Assembly: GCF_030052815.1 (NCBI RefSeq)
Contig: NC_079493.1
Span: 59,067,191-59,131,190 of the forward strand
Direction: 5' to 3'
Source: Hevea brasiliensis
Lineage: Eukaryota; Streptophyta; Magnoliopsida; Malpighiales; Euphorbiaceae
Length of the DNA: 64,000 bases
The translations under genes and the position numbers were made by a program. The notes below the pieces were generated by a model. That model had not been told where the DNA came from and searched no databases. It saw only the letters and a list, made by a program, of their open reading frames with translations. Positions 1 through 12,079 of this stretch are shown piece by piece (position 1 is the stretch's first letter; every line of letters begins with the position of its first letter).

Positions 1-1
1 G

Positions 2-952
2 ACTGACTACTCACTGGAGAAGCTAGCAGAATTGTATATCAATGAGATAGTTAGACTGCATGGAATCCCACTTTCCATCATATCTGATCAAGACCCGAGG
101 TTTACACTGAGATTTTGGAAAAAGCTGCAAGAAGCCTTGGGCGCACAACTCCACTTTAGCATGCCTTTTCATCCTCAGATGGATGGACAGTCAGAACGAG
201 TAATCCAGATCCTTGAGGATATGCTGAGGAGTTGTGTCGTTGAGTTTGAGGGGAGTTGGGATAGATATCTCCCACTGGCAGAATTCGCATTTAATAATAG
301 CTACCAAGCTCGTATTCAAATGGTCCCGGATGAAGCACTGTATGGGAGGAAGTGTAGAACCCTAGTATGTTGGACTAAATTGGGTAAAGATAAGCTAGTA
401 GGACCAAACCTGGTGAAACAGACTGAGGTAAAAGTAAAGATAATTAAAGCTAATTTGAAGGTTGCCTCAGATAGACAAAAATCTTATGCCGACTTGAAGA
501 GAAAAGATACAGAGTATGCAGTAGGCGACAAAGTGTTTCTCAAAGTCTCACTGTGGAAGAAAGTACTGAGATTTGGAAGAAAGGGTAAGTTAAGCCCTAG
601 GTTCATTGGCCCATATGAAGTTATTAAACATGTGGGACTAGTGGCCTATCAGCTAACTTTACCCCTAGATAAGATACATAATGTATTCCATGTGTCTATG
701 CTAAGAAGATACCGCTCAGACCCTTCACATGTCATCTCCATGGAAGAGATTGAAATCCAACCGGACTAGACATATGCAGAAGAACCCATACGGATCCTGG
801 CTTGGGAAGTGAAAGAACTGAGAAATAAACAAATTCCACTGGTAAAAGTACTTTGGAGGCACCATAATACTGAGGAGGCAACTTGGGAAAGTGAAGAGAT
901 GATGAGGCAACAGTTCCCTCAACTGTTTGCATCAGGTAAATTTCAAGGATGA
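2..952 (+). pseudogene. A0 integrase C-terminal half and chromodomain
   Basis: Frame 2 is open from the window edge. It begins in the integrase catalytic core just before the second catalytic Asp (SDQDPRF) and includes the catalytic Glu in GQSERVIQ. The C-terminal DNA-binding region follows (GDKVFLKVSLWKK, KLSPRFIGPYEV, HNVFHVSMLRRY). An in-frame TAG at 767-769, where sister copies read Leu, precedes a chromodomain-like tail (EEPIRILAWEVKELRNKQ, VLWRHHN, EEATWE) ending with TGA at 950-952. The protein would insert cDNA, and the chromodomain probably directs it to modified chromatin. Everything upstream lies outside the window. Unlike element F, A0 has no insertion at the VIQ/LEDM junction. 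Confidence 0.88.
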
Positions 953-960
953 AATTTTTA

Positions 961-975
961 TTAGAGGGGAAGAGT
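961..975 (+). promoter_or_regulatory. A0 polypurine tract
   Basis: A purine-rich run, TTAGAGGGGAAGAG, lies immediately before the TGTAAC that opens the 3' LTR. This is the expected primer site for plus-strand DNA synthesis. Confidence 0.8.
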
Positions 976-3249
976 TGTAACATTCTCACTTTAACTAGTC
1001 TAAAGGAAGAGCTCTTGCAAGATTAAAATTAACTCCATTAGAGGTTAGTGACCAAACTTGCCTTTTCTCTTTAAATTTATATTGAAGGAGTAGAATTGAG
1101 TATAAATTTACAAAGAAACTTAATAAATATCATGTGTATGCCCATCCCAAATTTTCAGCAGCCTCGTAAGATTTTGAGGATTTCATGGAACTAAAATGGT
1201 AGCATGGCTGCCCTTAGTATTAATCTCTTGAGTGGGATAATGAAATGAAAGTTAAATGCATGATTTGAGATGGTTGAGTTAGGGTTTGGGTATGAGATGG
1301 AGATTTTGTTCATGTAATGGTGAAAGTAAGTTTTAATGGTCAATTAGTGACTATTTGGCTGTGTGTGATTAAGAAATGAAGTGGTTTGTGTCATGAGAAT
1401 TGAAGCTATGTATGCTACCCTTGGTGACCTGTAGGACTGGGTGTGAGTCCAGCAGGTTTGGGCAGCAATAACTAGAGTTGTACCTATTCAATTGGTGCAA
1501 AGCCAATTGGACATGAAACTATACACATAATGGCACAACTTTGATGAAGAAACCCTGCCCATTAAACCAAACCAAGTTAACCTAAAAATTGCCCTAATCT
1601 GGGTGACATGTATTCTGCCTGGGCAAAATGACTAAATGAACAGTATTTATTCATTTAGTCATAACTTAGTGTAGAAAGCTCCAATTGACCTGAAAGTTTT
1701 CCAGCAGATAGCTGAGACATGGACCTACAACTTTCATGAAGAAAACTAACCCAAATTTTGACCATAAAACACTGTAGATTTGTCAGTCCATAAAATCTGG
1801 AAAGTTTATAATCCGATCAGTTATGGTGTTTAAGCCATTACTTGAGCTACAAAACTCCAAATGGAGTGATTCAAAAAAAAAAAATGTAACTGAACACAAT
1901 AAGAAACAACTTTCATGTTAAAAACTTTGCTAAATTCCTACTGTAAAAATGAACAATAGAACAGTAAACACAAGGCTTGAAATCTGAAAATTTTGAACAA
2001 CTAACACTAAGCTTTGAAATGGTATTGGCAACCAATACCAACAACTTTAGAATGCAAAATGTGGTATGTCGGGAGTATTAAAACCTGTGTACCTATTGCA
2101 TATGCAAAAGTCAACATTTTAGTTGACTAATGAAATGAATAGTACTAATGAAATGAATAGTAACACCTAAACTTAAATTTAAAGAATTGTAAAATTTAAG
2201 AGTGTAACATGCCCTAGTACGCCCAGCAAGATTGGTTTGGATAGGTTGGCATGCCAATAGGGTTCTGTTAGTAGTACTGCAACTGGCTTCATACCATTCT
2301 GTGATATAATAGCCTTTGGCTATGTTGATTGAGTTATTATACTTGGGTTTTATCCCTAATAATTATTACAACTTATTAGCTATTCTGTTGCACATCGGGA
2401 GGCACAATGTGACCGATGGTGTGATGGTCCGAGGTACTTAGTACCCAGTGCCAGTTTACTCATTTATCCAGTCCAGTCGACTAGTATAGGTTACTCAGGC
2501 AATTAAAATAAATCTTACCAAATTTTAATTGAATAATACTGCAATAAATGTCTGAAATTAAGTCTACATAAAATGTAAACATACATTCTACATATTTATT
2601 TTATTTTAGTTATTTTATTTTATATTGTCACCACTAAGTAGAATTACTTAGCGCGTCGCTTTTGCCACACGCAGGTACTGGAGACATAGCTAGGGAGTCC
2701 AGCAGACCTCAGACCAGGTGAATTATCAGATCTGCACACAGAGTCTAAAGTCACCTCACATTTGTAGTATAATGGTAGGATATTAGGCTACTTTTGGTAT
2801 TTTGTATTTTGTAAACTTTTGTAATTAGACCTTTATTTTGCCGTGTATATTATAAACTCATGTAATTATGTTTTGATGTAATTATCTATAAATCATGTTC
2901 AGTAATAAATTTGAGTATTTCTTATTGAGTTGAGTATGATATGAAATGAATTGAATTTTGAAATATTGAAGTCATTTGAGAAATTGTGGAAATATGTTGG
3001 TGGTTGATTGAGATTGATAATATGATTATATTGGAAGTGTTTTTAACATATTCAGAAGAACTGCTATTCCAATTTACAGCCAGCACTCTGCCGAATTTTC
3101 TATAAAATTTGCGAAAAATTCAGATTAGTCAAAATTATAAATAAATGAATTAAAAAAGGTAAATTATAATGGAAATATGATTTGGTGCTTTGGCACACTA
3201 TGTGGCATATCTTGCTCGGCTGCACTGTAGATGGGTAAGGGGTGTCACA
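976..3249 (+). repeat. A0 3' LTR (2274 bp, promoter part deleted)
   Basis: The LTR starts TGTAACATTC and ends GGGTGTCACA. It aligns over most of its length to the 3106-bp LTR A1. Between its start and the splice-donor-like AGGTTAGT at 1042-1049 it has only about 68 bp, against about 867 bp in A1. It has therefore lost about 800 bp that in A1 hold the conserved 5' motif, the GGGCATTTTGGTCATTT motif and the presumed promoter. It keeps two hairpins, at 1630-1660 and 2634-2651. No gene is seen in it. Confidence 0.85.
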
Positions 3250-4155
3250 CCCTATGTCTTAAGTTTCGTTTCCAATTGGTTTCACACCAATTGGAGTTGC
3301 GTAGCTCAAGTTATGGGCTTCCAAACACACTAAATTCAGTGTGTAAATTTCTGCCATAAGTTCAATTTTTTATTTCTTCAATTGTTCCCTCTAACCAACC
3401 TCAATTCACATTTAATTCACCCAAAATGACTAATTTAGCATTGATACATTAATGGCACTTTCTAACACAAAACCCACAATTTTCAAACACCAAAGTTTGC
3501 AATTTTCTATAATTCTACTATTTCGTTACTTCCATTCATCAACCTAATGTCAATTCAAACTAAATAAACCTCAAATGATCATAATTTAATACTACACACA
3601 CCAATTTCACTCTCTAGTGTCAAAACCCAATTTTCCCATGAATTCTAATCTTCCATAATTCAATTTATGCAATCCCATGAAATCTTACTACTCCCAATCA
3701 TGCATACTACCTCAATTTAACTTAGATTTATCATCAATTTAACTAAAATACATTAAAACCCTAATTTTCCCTAAATTGGCCAAAACACTAGTTTAGGTTC
3801 CATGCATGTTTCCTTTCAATTTCTCATGAAATTTCATGATAAGTTAACTTTATTCAAGGCTTATACAACTAATCTAACATGAAAAGAAACTTACCTCAAG
3901 TGATTTCTTTCCAACTTCAAATTTTCTTCTAATTTCTTTTGCTCTACTTGCTCCAATGCCTCAATCAAAGTTCTCTTTGATCTTTTCTTTTAGTGGGTTA
4001 TGGGATTTATGAAGGAAGTTTAAGGGAATTAAAACTTGGGAGGGGAAATCAATGAGGGGAAGAAGTGGAAGAAGAAGAGAAAAAGAGAGAGAGAGGAAAA
4101 GAAAGGAGTGGGCGGTGGCACCTTATGAAAAAATAAAAATGAAGAAGAAATTTGT

Positions 4156-4243
<88 letters not shown>

Positions 4244-4768
4244 CCCCAAAATTAGTTTATTAAAATTACAAATTTTAATTGTGTCATAAGGATAATTAAA
4301 CTTAAATTTTTATTCTCCTTTTTTTTTTTTTTACATTTATACTTAATTTTTCCTTTTAATTAAATAATTAAATTTAATTATCAAAAGTCCATAACTCCTT
4401 CATTTTAATTTTTCCATAATAAAAATGAAAGTTTTAAGTTTTTATTTCTTAAATTTTCCCTTACATATTTTTACTTGAATTTTTCTTCAATTTTTACCCC
4501 ATAATTCAATTCATTAATTTCATTTAATTTAATTGATATTTCAGTCAAAAGTCAACTCTTGAGGTGAATTGACCAAAATGCCCCTTATCGGGTCATAACC
4601 CCTCCTTTTCAATATACAAGGTGAATCCTTATATTTTTGGGTTGCTTGAATTTTTATTGTGTCTATATCAATTTTCTATTTTTTTTGGGTCCTCAAGGTG
4701 TCTTTAAATAGTACTAGTCATAGACCAAAAATGGTACTATTCATAACTCGGAGGTTCGGGGTGTTACA
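3250..4768 (-). repeat. B 3' LTR, partial
   Basis: On the minus strand the LTR begins TGTAACACCC at 4768, directly after a purine tract (complement of ATTCTCCCCTCC, 4769-4780). It continues to 3250, where A0 interrupts it. It carries GGGGCATTTTGGTC near 4572, a splice-donor-like GAG/GTAAGT at 3894 and a long AT microsatellite. No coding region is seen. Confidence 0.8.
4158..4242. repeat. (AT)n microsatellite
   Basis: About 41 uninterrupted AT dinucleotides inside the B 3' LTR. Short open frames through it encode only Tyr-Ile repeats and are not genes. Its real length may be misassembled. Confidence 0.97.
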
Positions 4769-4816
4769 ATTCTCCCCTCCTTAAAAATAAATTTCATCCT
4801 CGAAATTTACCTGGTT

Positions 4817-6278
4817 TCATTCTCTGAATAGTTGTGGGTGCTGCCTTCTCATGTCCTCCTCATGCTCCCATATAGCCTCCTGGCCTGAACAATGGTTCCA
4901 CAGCACTTTCACTAGAGGTATTTGCTTGTTCCTCAACTGCTTCACCTCATGTGCCAAGATCTTTATGGGCTCTTCATCATATGTCAGGTCTGGATTCACC
5001 TCAATCTCCTCTACTGGAAAAATGTGAGAGGGGTTTGATCTGTACCTCCTCAACATGGAGGCATGGAAGACATTGTGAATCTTTTCCAACTCTGGAGGCA
5101 ATGCAAGTCTATATGCCAATGGACCCACTCTTTCCAGAACCTCATACGGCCTAATGAAGTGAGGGCTTAGTTTCCTCTTTCTACCAAACCTCATGATCCT
5201 CTTCCATGGGGAAACTTTCAAGAACACCTTGTCACCCACACTGTACCGAATATCTCTTCTCTTTAGATCAATGTAGGACTTTTGTCTATCCATTGTAACT
5301 TTGAGTCTGTCTCTAATGAGCTTAACCTTCTATTTCGTCTGCTGCACTAATTCTGGGCCAATCAACTTCCTCTAGCCCACTTCATCCCAACACAAGGGAG
5401 TTCTACACTTTCTGCCATCAAAGTGCTTCGTATGGAGGCATCCCGATGCTTGACTGATAACTGTTGTTGTAGGCAAATTCAATTAAAGGCAAGTGTGTGT
5501 CCCAACTCCCCTCAAACTCAATCACATAAGCCCGAAGATTATCCTCCAAAATTTGAATGATCCTTTCAGATTGGCCTTCTGTCTGTGGATGGAATGCTGT
5601 ACTGAAGTTTAATCTAGTTCCTAGGGCTTTTCGGAGACTATCCCAGAATCTAGAAGTGAACCTTGGGTCTCTCTCCGACACAATAGACACTGGTACTCCA
5701 TGTAACCTCACCACATCATCAATGTATAATTTGGCCAATCTTTCCAGGCTGTAATCCATCCTCACTGGCAAAAAGTGTGTAGACTTAGTCAATCTATCAA
5801 CAATAACCCAAACTGCATCATGATTCTTTTGTGTACGTGGAAGTCCTGTCATGAAATCCATAGTGATTCTTTCCCATTTCCACTCGAGAATTGGCAATGG
5901 CTGTAGCAACCCTACAGGCACTTGGTGTTCTGCCTTTACTTGCTAATAAGTTAGGCATTTAGCAATATATTCTGCAATGTCTTTCTTCATTCCTCTCCAC
6001 CAGTAGTGCTCTTTCACACTTCTGTACATTTTGGTTCCACTAGGGTGCATTGCAAAAGGTGAATCATGTACTTCCTTTAAAATGGTCAGCCTCAGTTCAA
6101 CATTCTCAAGAATGCACATTCTGCCCTTATATAATAACAAGCCCTCACCATTTACTGATAATTCTGGTTTCTTGCCATCCCAAGCCTCTTCCATTAACTT
6201 GACATACTTATCATCCTTCTGTGCAACTGCTTTATTTTGTTCTGCCAGTATTAGCTTCACTTGCCAAGTAGCTACCAT
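4817..6278 (-). pseudogene. B integrase and chromodomain
   Basis: Reading down the minus strand, the zinc-binding part comes first (HDSPFAMHPSGTKMY, then CLTY where the last Cys of the HHCC motif should be, followed by TAG). The catalytic core follows with ITMDFMTGLP. The second catalytic Asp is replaced by Glu in SERDPRF, and the third acidic residue is kept in GQSERIIQ. The C-terminal domain (GDKVFLKVSPWKRI, FIRPYEVLERVG) and chromodomain (EEPIKILAHEVKQLRN, VLWNH, QEAIWE) end with TGA at 4817-4819. Frames break around 5294-5417 and at 5922-5942. The Cys and Asp changes alone would probably inactivate it. Confidence 0.88.
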
Positions 6279-7535
6279 CTACCCATCTTCATTAATCTCC
6301 AAATTAGCATGCAATGCCCTTAACTCATGCACCATGGACAATGGAGAAACCCTCAAACCAGCTATAGTCTTACGACTTAAAGCATCAGCTACAACATTAG
6401 CTTTTCCAGGCTGATAGTCTATCAAATAATCATAATATTTTATCAGCTCTAACCATCTCCTCTGCCTCAAATTTAACTCCTTTTGCATGCCCAAGTACTT
6501 CAAACTTTTATGATCTGTGTATATATAACATCTCTCCCTATACAAGTAATGTCTCCAGATCTTCAAGGCAAAGACAATGGCTGCCAGCTCCAAGTCATGT
6601 GTAGGATAATTCCTCTCATGCGGTTTAAGCTAGCATGAAGCATAGGCAATGGCGTTTCTATCTTGCATCAACACACAGCCTAATCCATTATGAGAAGCAT
6701 CACTATATATGGTATACTCCTTACCTAAAGTGGGCAAGGTTAAGACTTGAGCTTCAGTTAAACACCTCTTTAACTCATCAAAACTTTCCTGGCACTGATC
6801 AGTCCACTGAAATTTTACATCCTTCCTAAGTAGCTTGGTTAGTGGAGATGCTAGCATGGAGAATCCCTTCACAAACCTTCGGTAATACCTAGCTAAACCA
6901 AGGAAACTCCAAACTTCCGTGACATTTCTAGGTGGCTTCCAATTAAGAATGGCTTCTACTTTGCTAGGATCGACTTGGATACCTTCTGCAGATACAATAA
7001 GCCCCAAAAATGTAATCTCCTTTAGCCAAAACTCACATTTCGACAGTTTGGTATACAACTACTTCTCCTTCAAAGTCTACAAAACTATCCTCAAGTGCTT
7101 GTCGTGTTCCTCTGCATTCTTTGAGTACACCAAAATATCATCATTGAACACCACAATAAACTGGTCCAAATATGGCCTGAAGATAGTGTTCATCAGGCCT
7201 ATAAAAGTAGCTAGAGCATTAGTCAACCCGAATGGCATTACCAAGAACTCATAGTGGCCATACCAAGTCCTAAAGGCAGTTTTAGGAATACTTTGCTCCT
7301 GCACCCTCAACTGGTAGTAGCCCGATGTCAAGTCAATTTTGGAGAATACAGTTGCATCCTTCAACTGATCAAACAAATCATCGATCCGTGGCAGAGGATA
7401 TCTATTCTTTATGGTCACCTTATTCAACTGTATGTAGTCTATGTATAGGCAGAGAGTACCATCCTTTTTCTTCACAAATAATACTGGTGCTCCCCAAGGT
7501 GACGCGCTAGGGTGGATGAAACCCTTATCTAACAA
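6279..7535 (-). pseudogene. B reverse transcriptase and RNase H
   Basis: RT signatures run in order: [37 protein letters not shown] and the catalytic box, which reads FNDDILVY instead of FIDDILVY but keeps both Asp. RNase H follows with [43 protein letters not shown] and NVVADALSR, giving all four acidic positions. In-frame stops occur near 6624, 7059-7076 and 6279. Several are CAG to TAG or TGG to TAG compared with relatives. Product: copying of element RNA into DNA and removal of the RNA strand. Confidence 0.88.
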
Positions 7536-7538
7536 TTC

Positions 7539-8407
7539 CTACAATTGCACCTTCAACTCTTTCAATTCAGCAAGTGCCATCTTATAAGGAGTGATGGAGA
7601 TTGGGTCCACACCAGGCATAGTCTCAATTTCAAACTGCACCTCTCTTTCTAGAGGCAATCCTAGTAATTTTTCTAGAAAGACATCCGGAAAATCCCATAC
7701 TATAAGAATATCTTTAAGATCTGGACTCCGCACCTGAGTGCCTATCACATGAGTTAGTTAAGCTTCACATCCCGTTCTAATCATCTTTCTAACAAGTGCA
7801 GCTCAAATGATGTTGGATGGCAATAACTGCCTCTCCTCATGTATCACTACGTCTACATACTCGGGAAGACCAAAAGTGACTGTCTTCAGTCTACAGTCAA
7901 TCATGGCGTGATGCCTGGCTAACCAATCCATGCCCAAGATGACATCATAATCTCAGAAGGGCATGTTAATTAAGTCTGACAAGAACGTATGTCCTTGGAT
8001 CACCAAAGGACAATCCTTATACAATTTGTTCACCCTAACTTCTTGCCCTAAGGGACTAGTCACTAGCACATCATAATCCACTTTCAAGCAAGTAATGGCA
8101 ACAGAACATGCAATACTGGCACTAGCATAAGAATGTGTAGAACCAGGGTCAAACAACACATATACATCTCCACCAAAGATGGAGAAAGTACCAGTCACAA
8201 CATCTAATGTCTCAGCTTCATCCCTCTGGCGCATGGTATACACCCTGGCTGATGCACCACTCTGCTCTGGTTGGCTCGCTGTGCCCTAGCTGCCAGAAGT
8301 GTTACCTCTACCCCTGCCTTAGGCTCTACTAGCTGTCTATTGTCCTCTGGAAATAGAACCTTGAATAAATCCCTCAGTGGTGGTAGGCGGCTAAGACCTG
8401 TGAGCAC
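7539..8407 (-). pseudogene. B protease, RT linker and end of gag
   Basis: The aspartic protease site is seen as VLFDPGSTHSYAS, where the D-S/T-G triad has become D-P-G. It is followed by the usual GxDWL-type region (partly disrupted near 7930) and the linker to RT (DFPDVFLEKLLGLPLEREV). The frame is broken by stops around 7749-7952. The gag C-terminus is recognisable only as a low-complexity Gly/Arg/Ser stretch upstream of YTMRQRDEAE and is cut at 8407 by the end of element T. Confidence 0.75.
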
Positions 8408-8819
8408 TGTCGCAAGGTAATTTGCGGTTGCCTAGACGAGGCTCTTCACTGAAGTGGGATAAGTGAGGAGTCGCCACTTTAATTTTTAGGGAAATTAAAG
8501 AAAACCATGTGTGAAGGTAAATTAAAAAGCAACCACTTCAAAAATAGATATTCTAGGTTCAGGGTTCATATACGTGTGGGGAAGGTGTTAGGTACCCTGC
8601 CTCGTCCCTCAACGAGGGTAAACAGATTTAATGTTATGCTCTTCATAGGTTAAAAAGATAATTAAAGGGTTGGGATAGTGATGATGTTAATCCTTTGTGT
8701 GGCATAAAGGAATATTTGATATTTCACTTATTTTGGGTTACCCAAGTACACGAGTTCATGAGATGGCCCTTTAGTGAATAGGTATCAAGTAAAGTTATCT
8801 TGTGTATTGGAGTTGTGTT

Positions 8820-9305
8820 ATTTTAATTTGTATTTGTTAAGAGAGCTCGGATAAGAAGTTTCTACCGCTCTCTAGGTATGTTTTTTAGAGTTTTAAGCGG
8901 GAGATTTCGGATAAGAACTCTCTTCCAAACTCCATGTATATTATTAAGATTTTAGCGAAAATCGAGTAAGAACTCTCTCCCGATCTCCTAAAATATTTTG
9001 TTTAAAATTTTAAGTGAAGGGTCTCGGATAAGAACTCTCCTCTGATCCCCATATTTTATTAAAATTTGAATGAGAATCGGGTTAAATTTTTGAGTGAAGG
9101 ATCTCGGATAAGAACTCTCCTCCGATCTCTGTGTTTTATTTAAATTTGCATGAGAATTAGGTAAGAACTCTCTCCCGATCTCTTAAAGTATTGGGTTTAA
9201 AGTTTTAAATAAAGGGTCTTGGATAAGAACTCTCCTTCGATCTCCATGTTTAAATTTGGAATGAGAATCAGGTAAAAACTCTCCCCCGATCTCTTAGAGT
9301 GTTTG
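8820..9305. repeat. Degenerate tandem repeats built on GGATAAGAACTCTC
   Basis: Phrases such as TCGGATAAGAACTCTC followed by CCGATCTC and an AT-rich spacer recur at least eight times at 50-70 bp intervals. Two alternating versions appear (GGATAAGAACTCTC and GGTAAGAACTCTC). The block lies near the 3' end of the T LTR. Confidence 0.8.
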
Positions 9306-10319
9306 TTATGATCCCATGTTGTAAGACCTTGAACTAAGGATTCTGGCGCCTGAAGGCGCCAAAAACCTATGCAAAGCTTCTCTTAACCCACTGATGCCCT
9401 ATAACTAGAGGATGAATACAAGATCGAACTTTTCCCCTATCTCCTATATGATCGCCTTATCAGAGCTCTTTGATTAGCGATATCCGATCTCTTTTGGTTA
9501 CTAGTCCGGGACCTGATCTCATCTCGATTCCCGCTATATTATGTTATCTTCTGGGTTTGTTTCGTAGCCTAACCTCCTAACTTATTCCTCTAATCTACTA
9601 TTTGGCCTTTTATTATTTTTTCGAAAACTTTCATGTTAAGACACTTCTACCAATATTTTAAGTTACCTACAATTTGCCCACAACCAGAACACTATTTTCA
9701 AAGGAAATGAAAACTAAAAAGAAATAAATAAAGCTTACGAATGAATAGAAGAAATAGGCTTAGGAAATAACTATTGGCCTGAATAATCTATGTTGGGATT
9801 TTAGTGTAATTGAACATAATAGAATTTTCAAGAACAAGAACAGATAAAATAAAACACGAGCATTCAGCAAAATGACAGTCTAGACACTTACCTGTGGGAG
9901 GTTGAGGCTATTGAATTAACTCTGAAACCACAAACATTGTAGAGTTGAAAGCTGATGGTCGAAGGACTAACGCTTAGTTCAAAGCAACAAAAACTAGGCC
10001 GGAATGCAGTTGAGCTGAAGCAACGGTAACTGGGTCAGAATGAAGTCAAGCTTAGAGAATAATATGCTGGCATTAGGGTAATGAAGATGAAACTAAACAA
10101 AAAATGGTCTCACAGAGTATTGAACCGACACTGAAAATGAAAAATTTCAGGGTCCAAAACTCCTTCAATGGAGATACTTAAGAAAACTGGTTTCTAAAGT
10201 TTCTTGATTCTATGATAGCTTAGAATGGTGAAGTAGCAAGACTGAATCAAATTTCAGAGCCTTTCCACTATAATCACCACCACCTTTTTATCCGTCCCTT
10301 CTACAGTATTACATGCAGG

Positions 10320-10327
10320 TATTTATA
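10320..10327 (-). promoter_or_regulatory. Candidate TATA box of the T LTR promoter
   Basis: On the minus strand the site reads CCTATAAATACC, a near-ideal plant TATA box. It would start transcription toward lower coordinates, the direction expected of the element RNA. Roughly 1.9 kb of LTR lies downstream. Confidence 0.55.
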
Positions 10328-11914
10328 GGGAATGGGTGATCATTATGTGGGTCAGGATCTCATCAGCGGAGATGGAGGGTTTAGATTCAAAAGGACATAA
10401 TCCGATGCCTTAGAATTAAAGAGAATTAAAATGGAGGGTTGAGATTTTATTCATAACATCCGTCCTTTCTTCTCTTAATCTAACAGCTCAAGATGGATCC
10501 GAGGGCTGGGAATGAAAAGCGCTAATCTTGTCCTCTGCCTTTTGAGCCAAGGGCTTTGGGTTCGTCCTTACAAGTATGATGAACGGTGGAGATTGAGGTG
10601 TATAGAACTGCCATAACTATTTTGGCATCTGTCAGCTAGGTAGGCATTTTTGCAACTGAGGCGTGCAGTGAAGATTTAATCCGCCTGCAATGCTTTAACT
10701 AACTCAGCTCTGATTATGAAGAGAGTTGATTGGAAGTTATTTTAATCCCTCTGTGCTTTTTGATCTTTATTTCTTCCGCTATTCCTATTTTGACCCTCAC
10801 CTTTTTCGATCTCTCTAGTATCAGGTCCCTTCTCATTCCCCGATCTCTCCCATTCTAGATCTTTCTTGTTATCCGACCTGCCTTGGTCAAAGCAATTAAT
10901 TCTTCAGTTACCGATGCATACGCTTCGATTTTTGCATGCAATAAATGCTCAAGCCCTATATATGCACTCCAATGAGAAATCCCCTTCATACTTCATTTCT
11001 CCTCCTCCAGTTTCTCCATTTCTCCAATTCTAGCTTCTCTGGTAACAATTCTGATTATGGTGACTACTTTTGATCTTTTTTCGATTATTTTCTTCACCCT
11101 TCGCCTGAAAATTTATGATCCTGGCGATCGGAGAACCATGAGGACAACATCTAATGACAGTGAGGGAACTAGACTAATTTACTGATCAAGATCGAAAGTG
11201 ACGATCGTGCTGATCTCGAATCGATCTACCAATATAATCGGTGAACCGATCTCGAGCAAGAGGACTGCTAATTTCAATCTCAATGTCAGTGACAGCCTCT
11301 TGAAGTTCATTTGGCTCCCCACCTTATCGGGCATCCTGACTGTAGCTCTGTTCTGGTCGATGACATCGATGACAACTCCGCTCACCATCATGAGATTCAT
11401 AGTCACCCTATCTGAGCTGCACATCTATCCAATACTTGTGGCTGGCTTTCTGATCAAACACATCTTTTGATTCAGCCACAAGACTAGGCTTTGACATAGG
11501 CCCTTATTGGGTAAGATGTAGTACTAATATTTAGAGATCGCCCAAATGATGTAATTTGATCTTTAAAGATTCCCTTAAGGATGTAATCCGATCTCTTGAG
11601 ATCACCCAAATGATATAATCCAACCTTTTGGAAATGAAATGAAATTTTATTTGAAAGTTATTATTTAATTATTGCATTAGTTATTTTTCTAATTTTTGAT
11701 GTGCATATCCGATCTGATCTCTAACTAAATCGTCATTAGCCGATCTGTGGCTTTGAAAGTTTGCCCAATCCGATAACCCTAGCTAATTGATCTCATTCAT
11801 TTGATTTTTTTTTATTCTATTTCTAGAATCTTCTTGCAATGTTTCGAGAAAGCGGCTGGTTCTACTAACAGATGCGTCGCTTGGGACTTCGCGAGCATTT
11901 AATGCTCAGACGAG

Positions 11915-11922
11915 TATAAATA
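11915..11922 (+). promoter_or_regulatory. TATA box of the antisense gene in T
   Basis: GAGTATAAATAGGGG lies 165 bp before the ATG at 12080 on the plus strand. A pyrimidine-rich leader follows (CCTCTC, TTTTCTC). A diverged second copy of this arrangement lies upstream: AATGCTCAAG followed by CCTATATATGCAC at 10954-10966, compared with AATGCTCAGA and TATAAATA here. The promoter block may therefore be duplicated. Confidence 0.6.
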
Positions 11923-12079
11923 GGGGCGAATTGAGTCAATCATTTCCTTATGTCATTTTCAGAACCTCTCTTAGCAATCCCAGAGTTTTCTCTCATTTTC
12001 TCAAGTTTTTCGGCACCGATCACATTCTGGTAAGGGTTTTGAATCTCTTCTTGGTTAATTTCTTTTGTTTTCCCTGAAA

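Larger units (their letters stand above)
1..3249 (+). mobile_element. Element A0: 3' part of a Ty3/Gypsy chromovirus (Tekay/Del-like)
   Basis: The window opens inside the integrase of a plus-strand Gypsy element and runs through the chromodomain, polypurine tract and complete 3' LTR, which ends in TGTCACA. Long LTRs plus a C-terminal chromodomain point to the Tekay/Del clade of plant chromoviruses. It sits inside the 3' LTR of element B, so it is younger than B. The left end and left target duplication lie outside the window; the bases just right of the LTR are CCCTA. Confidence 0.85.
3250..8407 (-). mobile_element. Element B: Ty3/Gypsy chromovirus remnant
   Basis: A minus-strand Gypsy element with partial 3' LTR, chromodomain, integrase, RNase H, RT and protease in the standard order. 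Its 3' LTR is cut on the left by A0, and its gag is cut at 8407 by the end of element T. Within the window it is the outermost, hence oldest, element. Its pol resembles those of C and E. Confidence 0.85.

Noticed and set aside
4049..4249. Open frames on both strands encoding Tyr-Ile repeats
   Set aside because: They are translations of the (AT)n microsatellite in the B LTR.
9343..9362. GGCGCCTGAAGGCGCC hairpin in the T LTR
   Set aside because: A perfect six-base stem with a four-base loop, but a single occurrence with no second copy for comparison.
11179..11470. Overlapping frames of 81 and 90 codons on opposite strands inside the T LTR
   Set aside because: No motif, no clear start context, and both strands are open only because the region lacks stops. 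I cannot support a gene.
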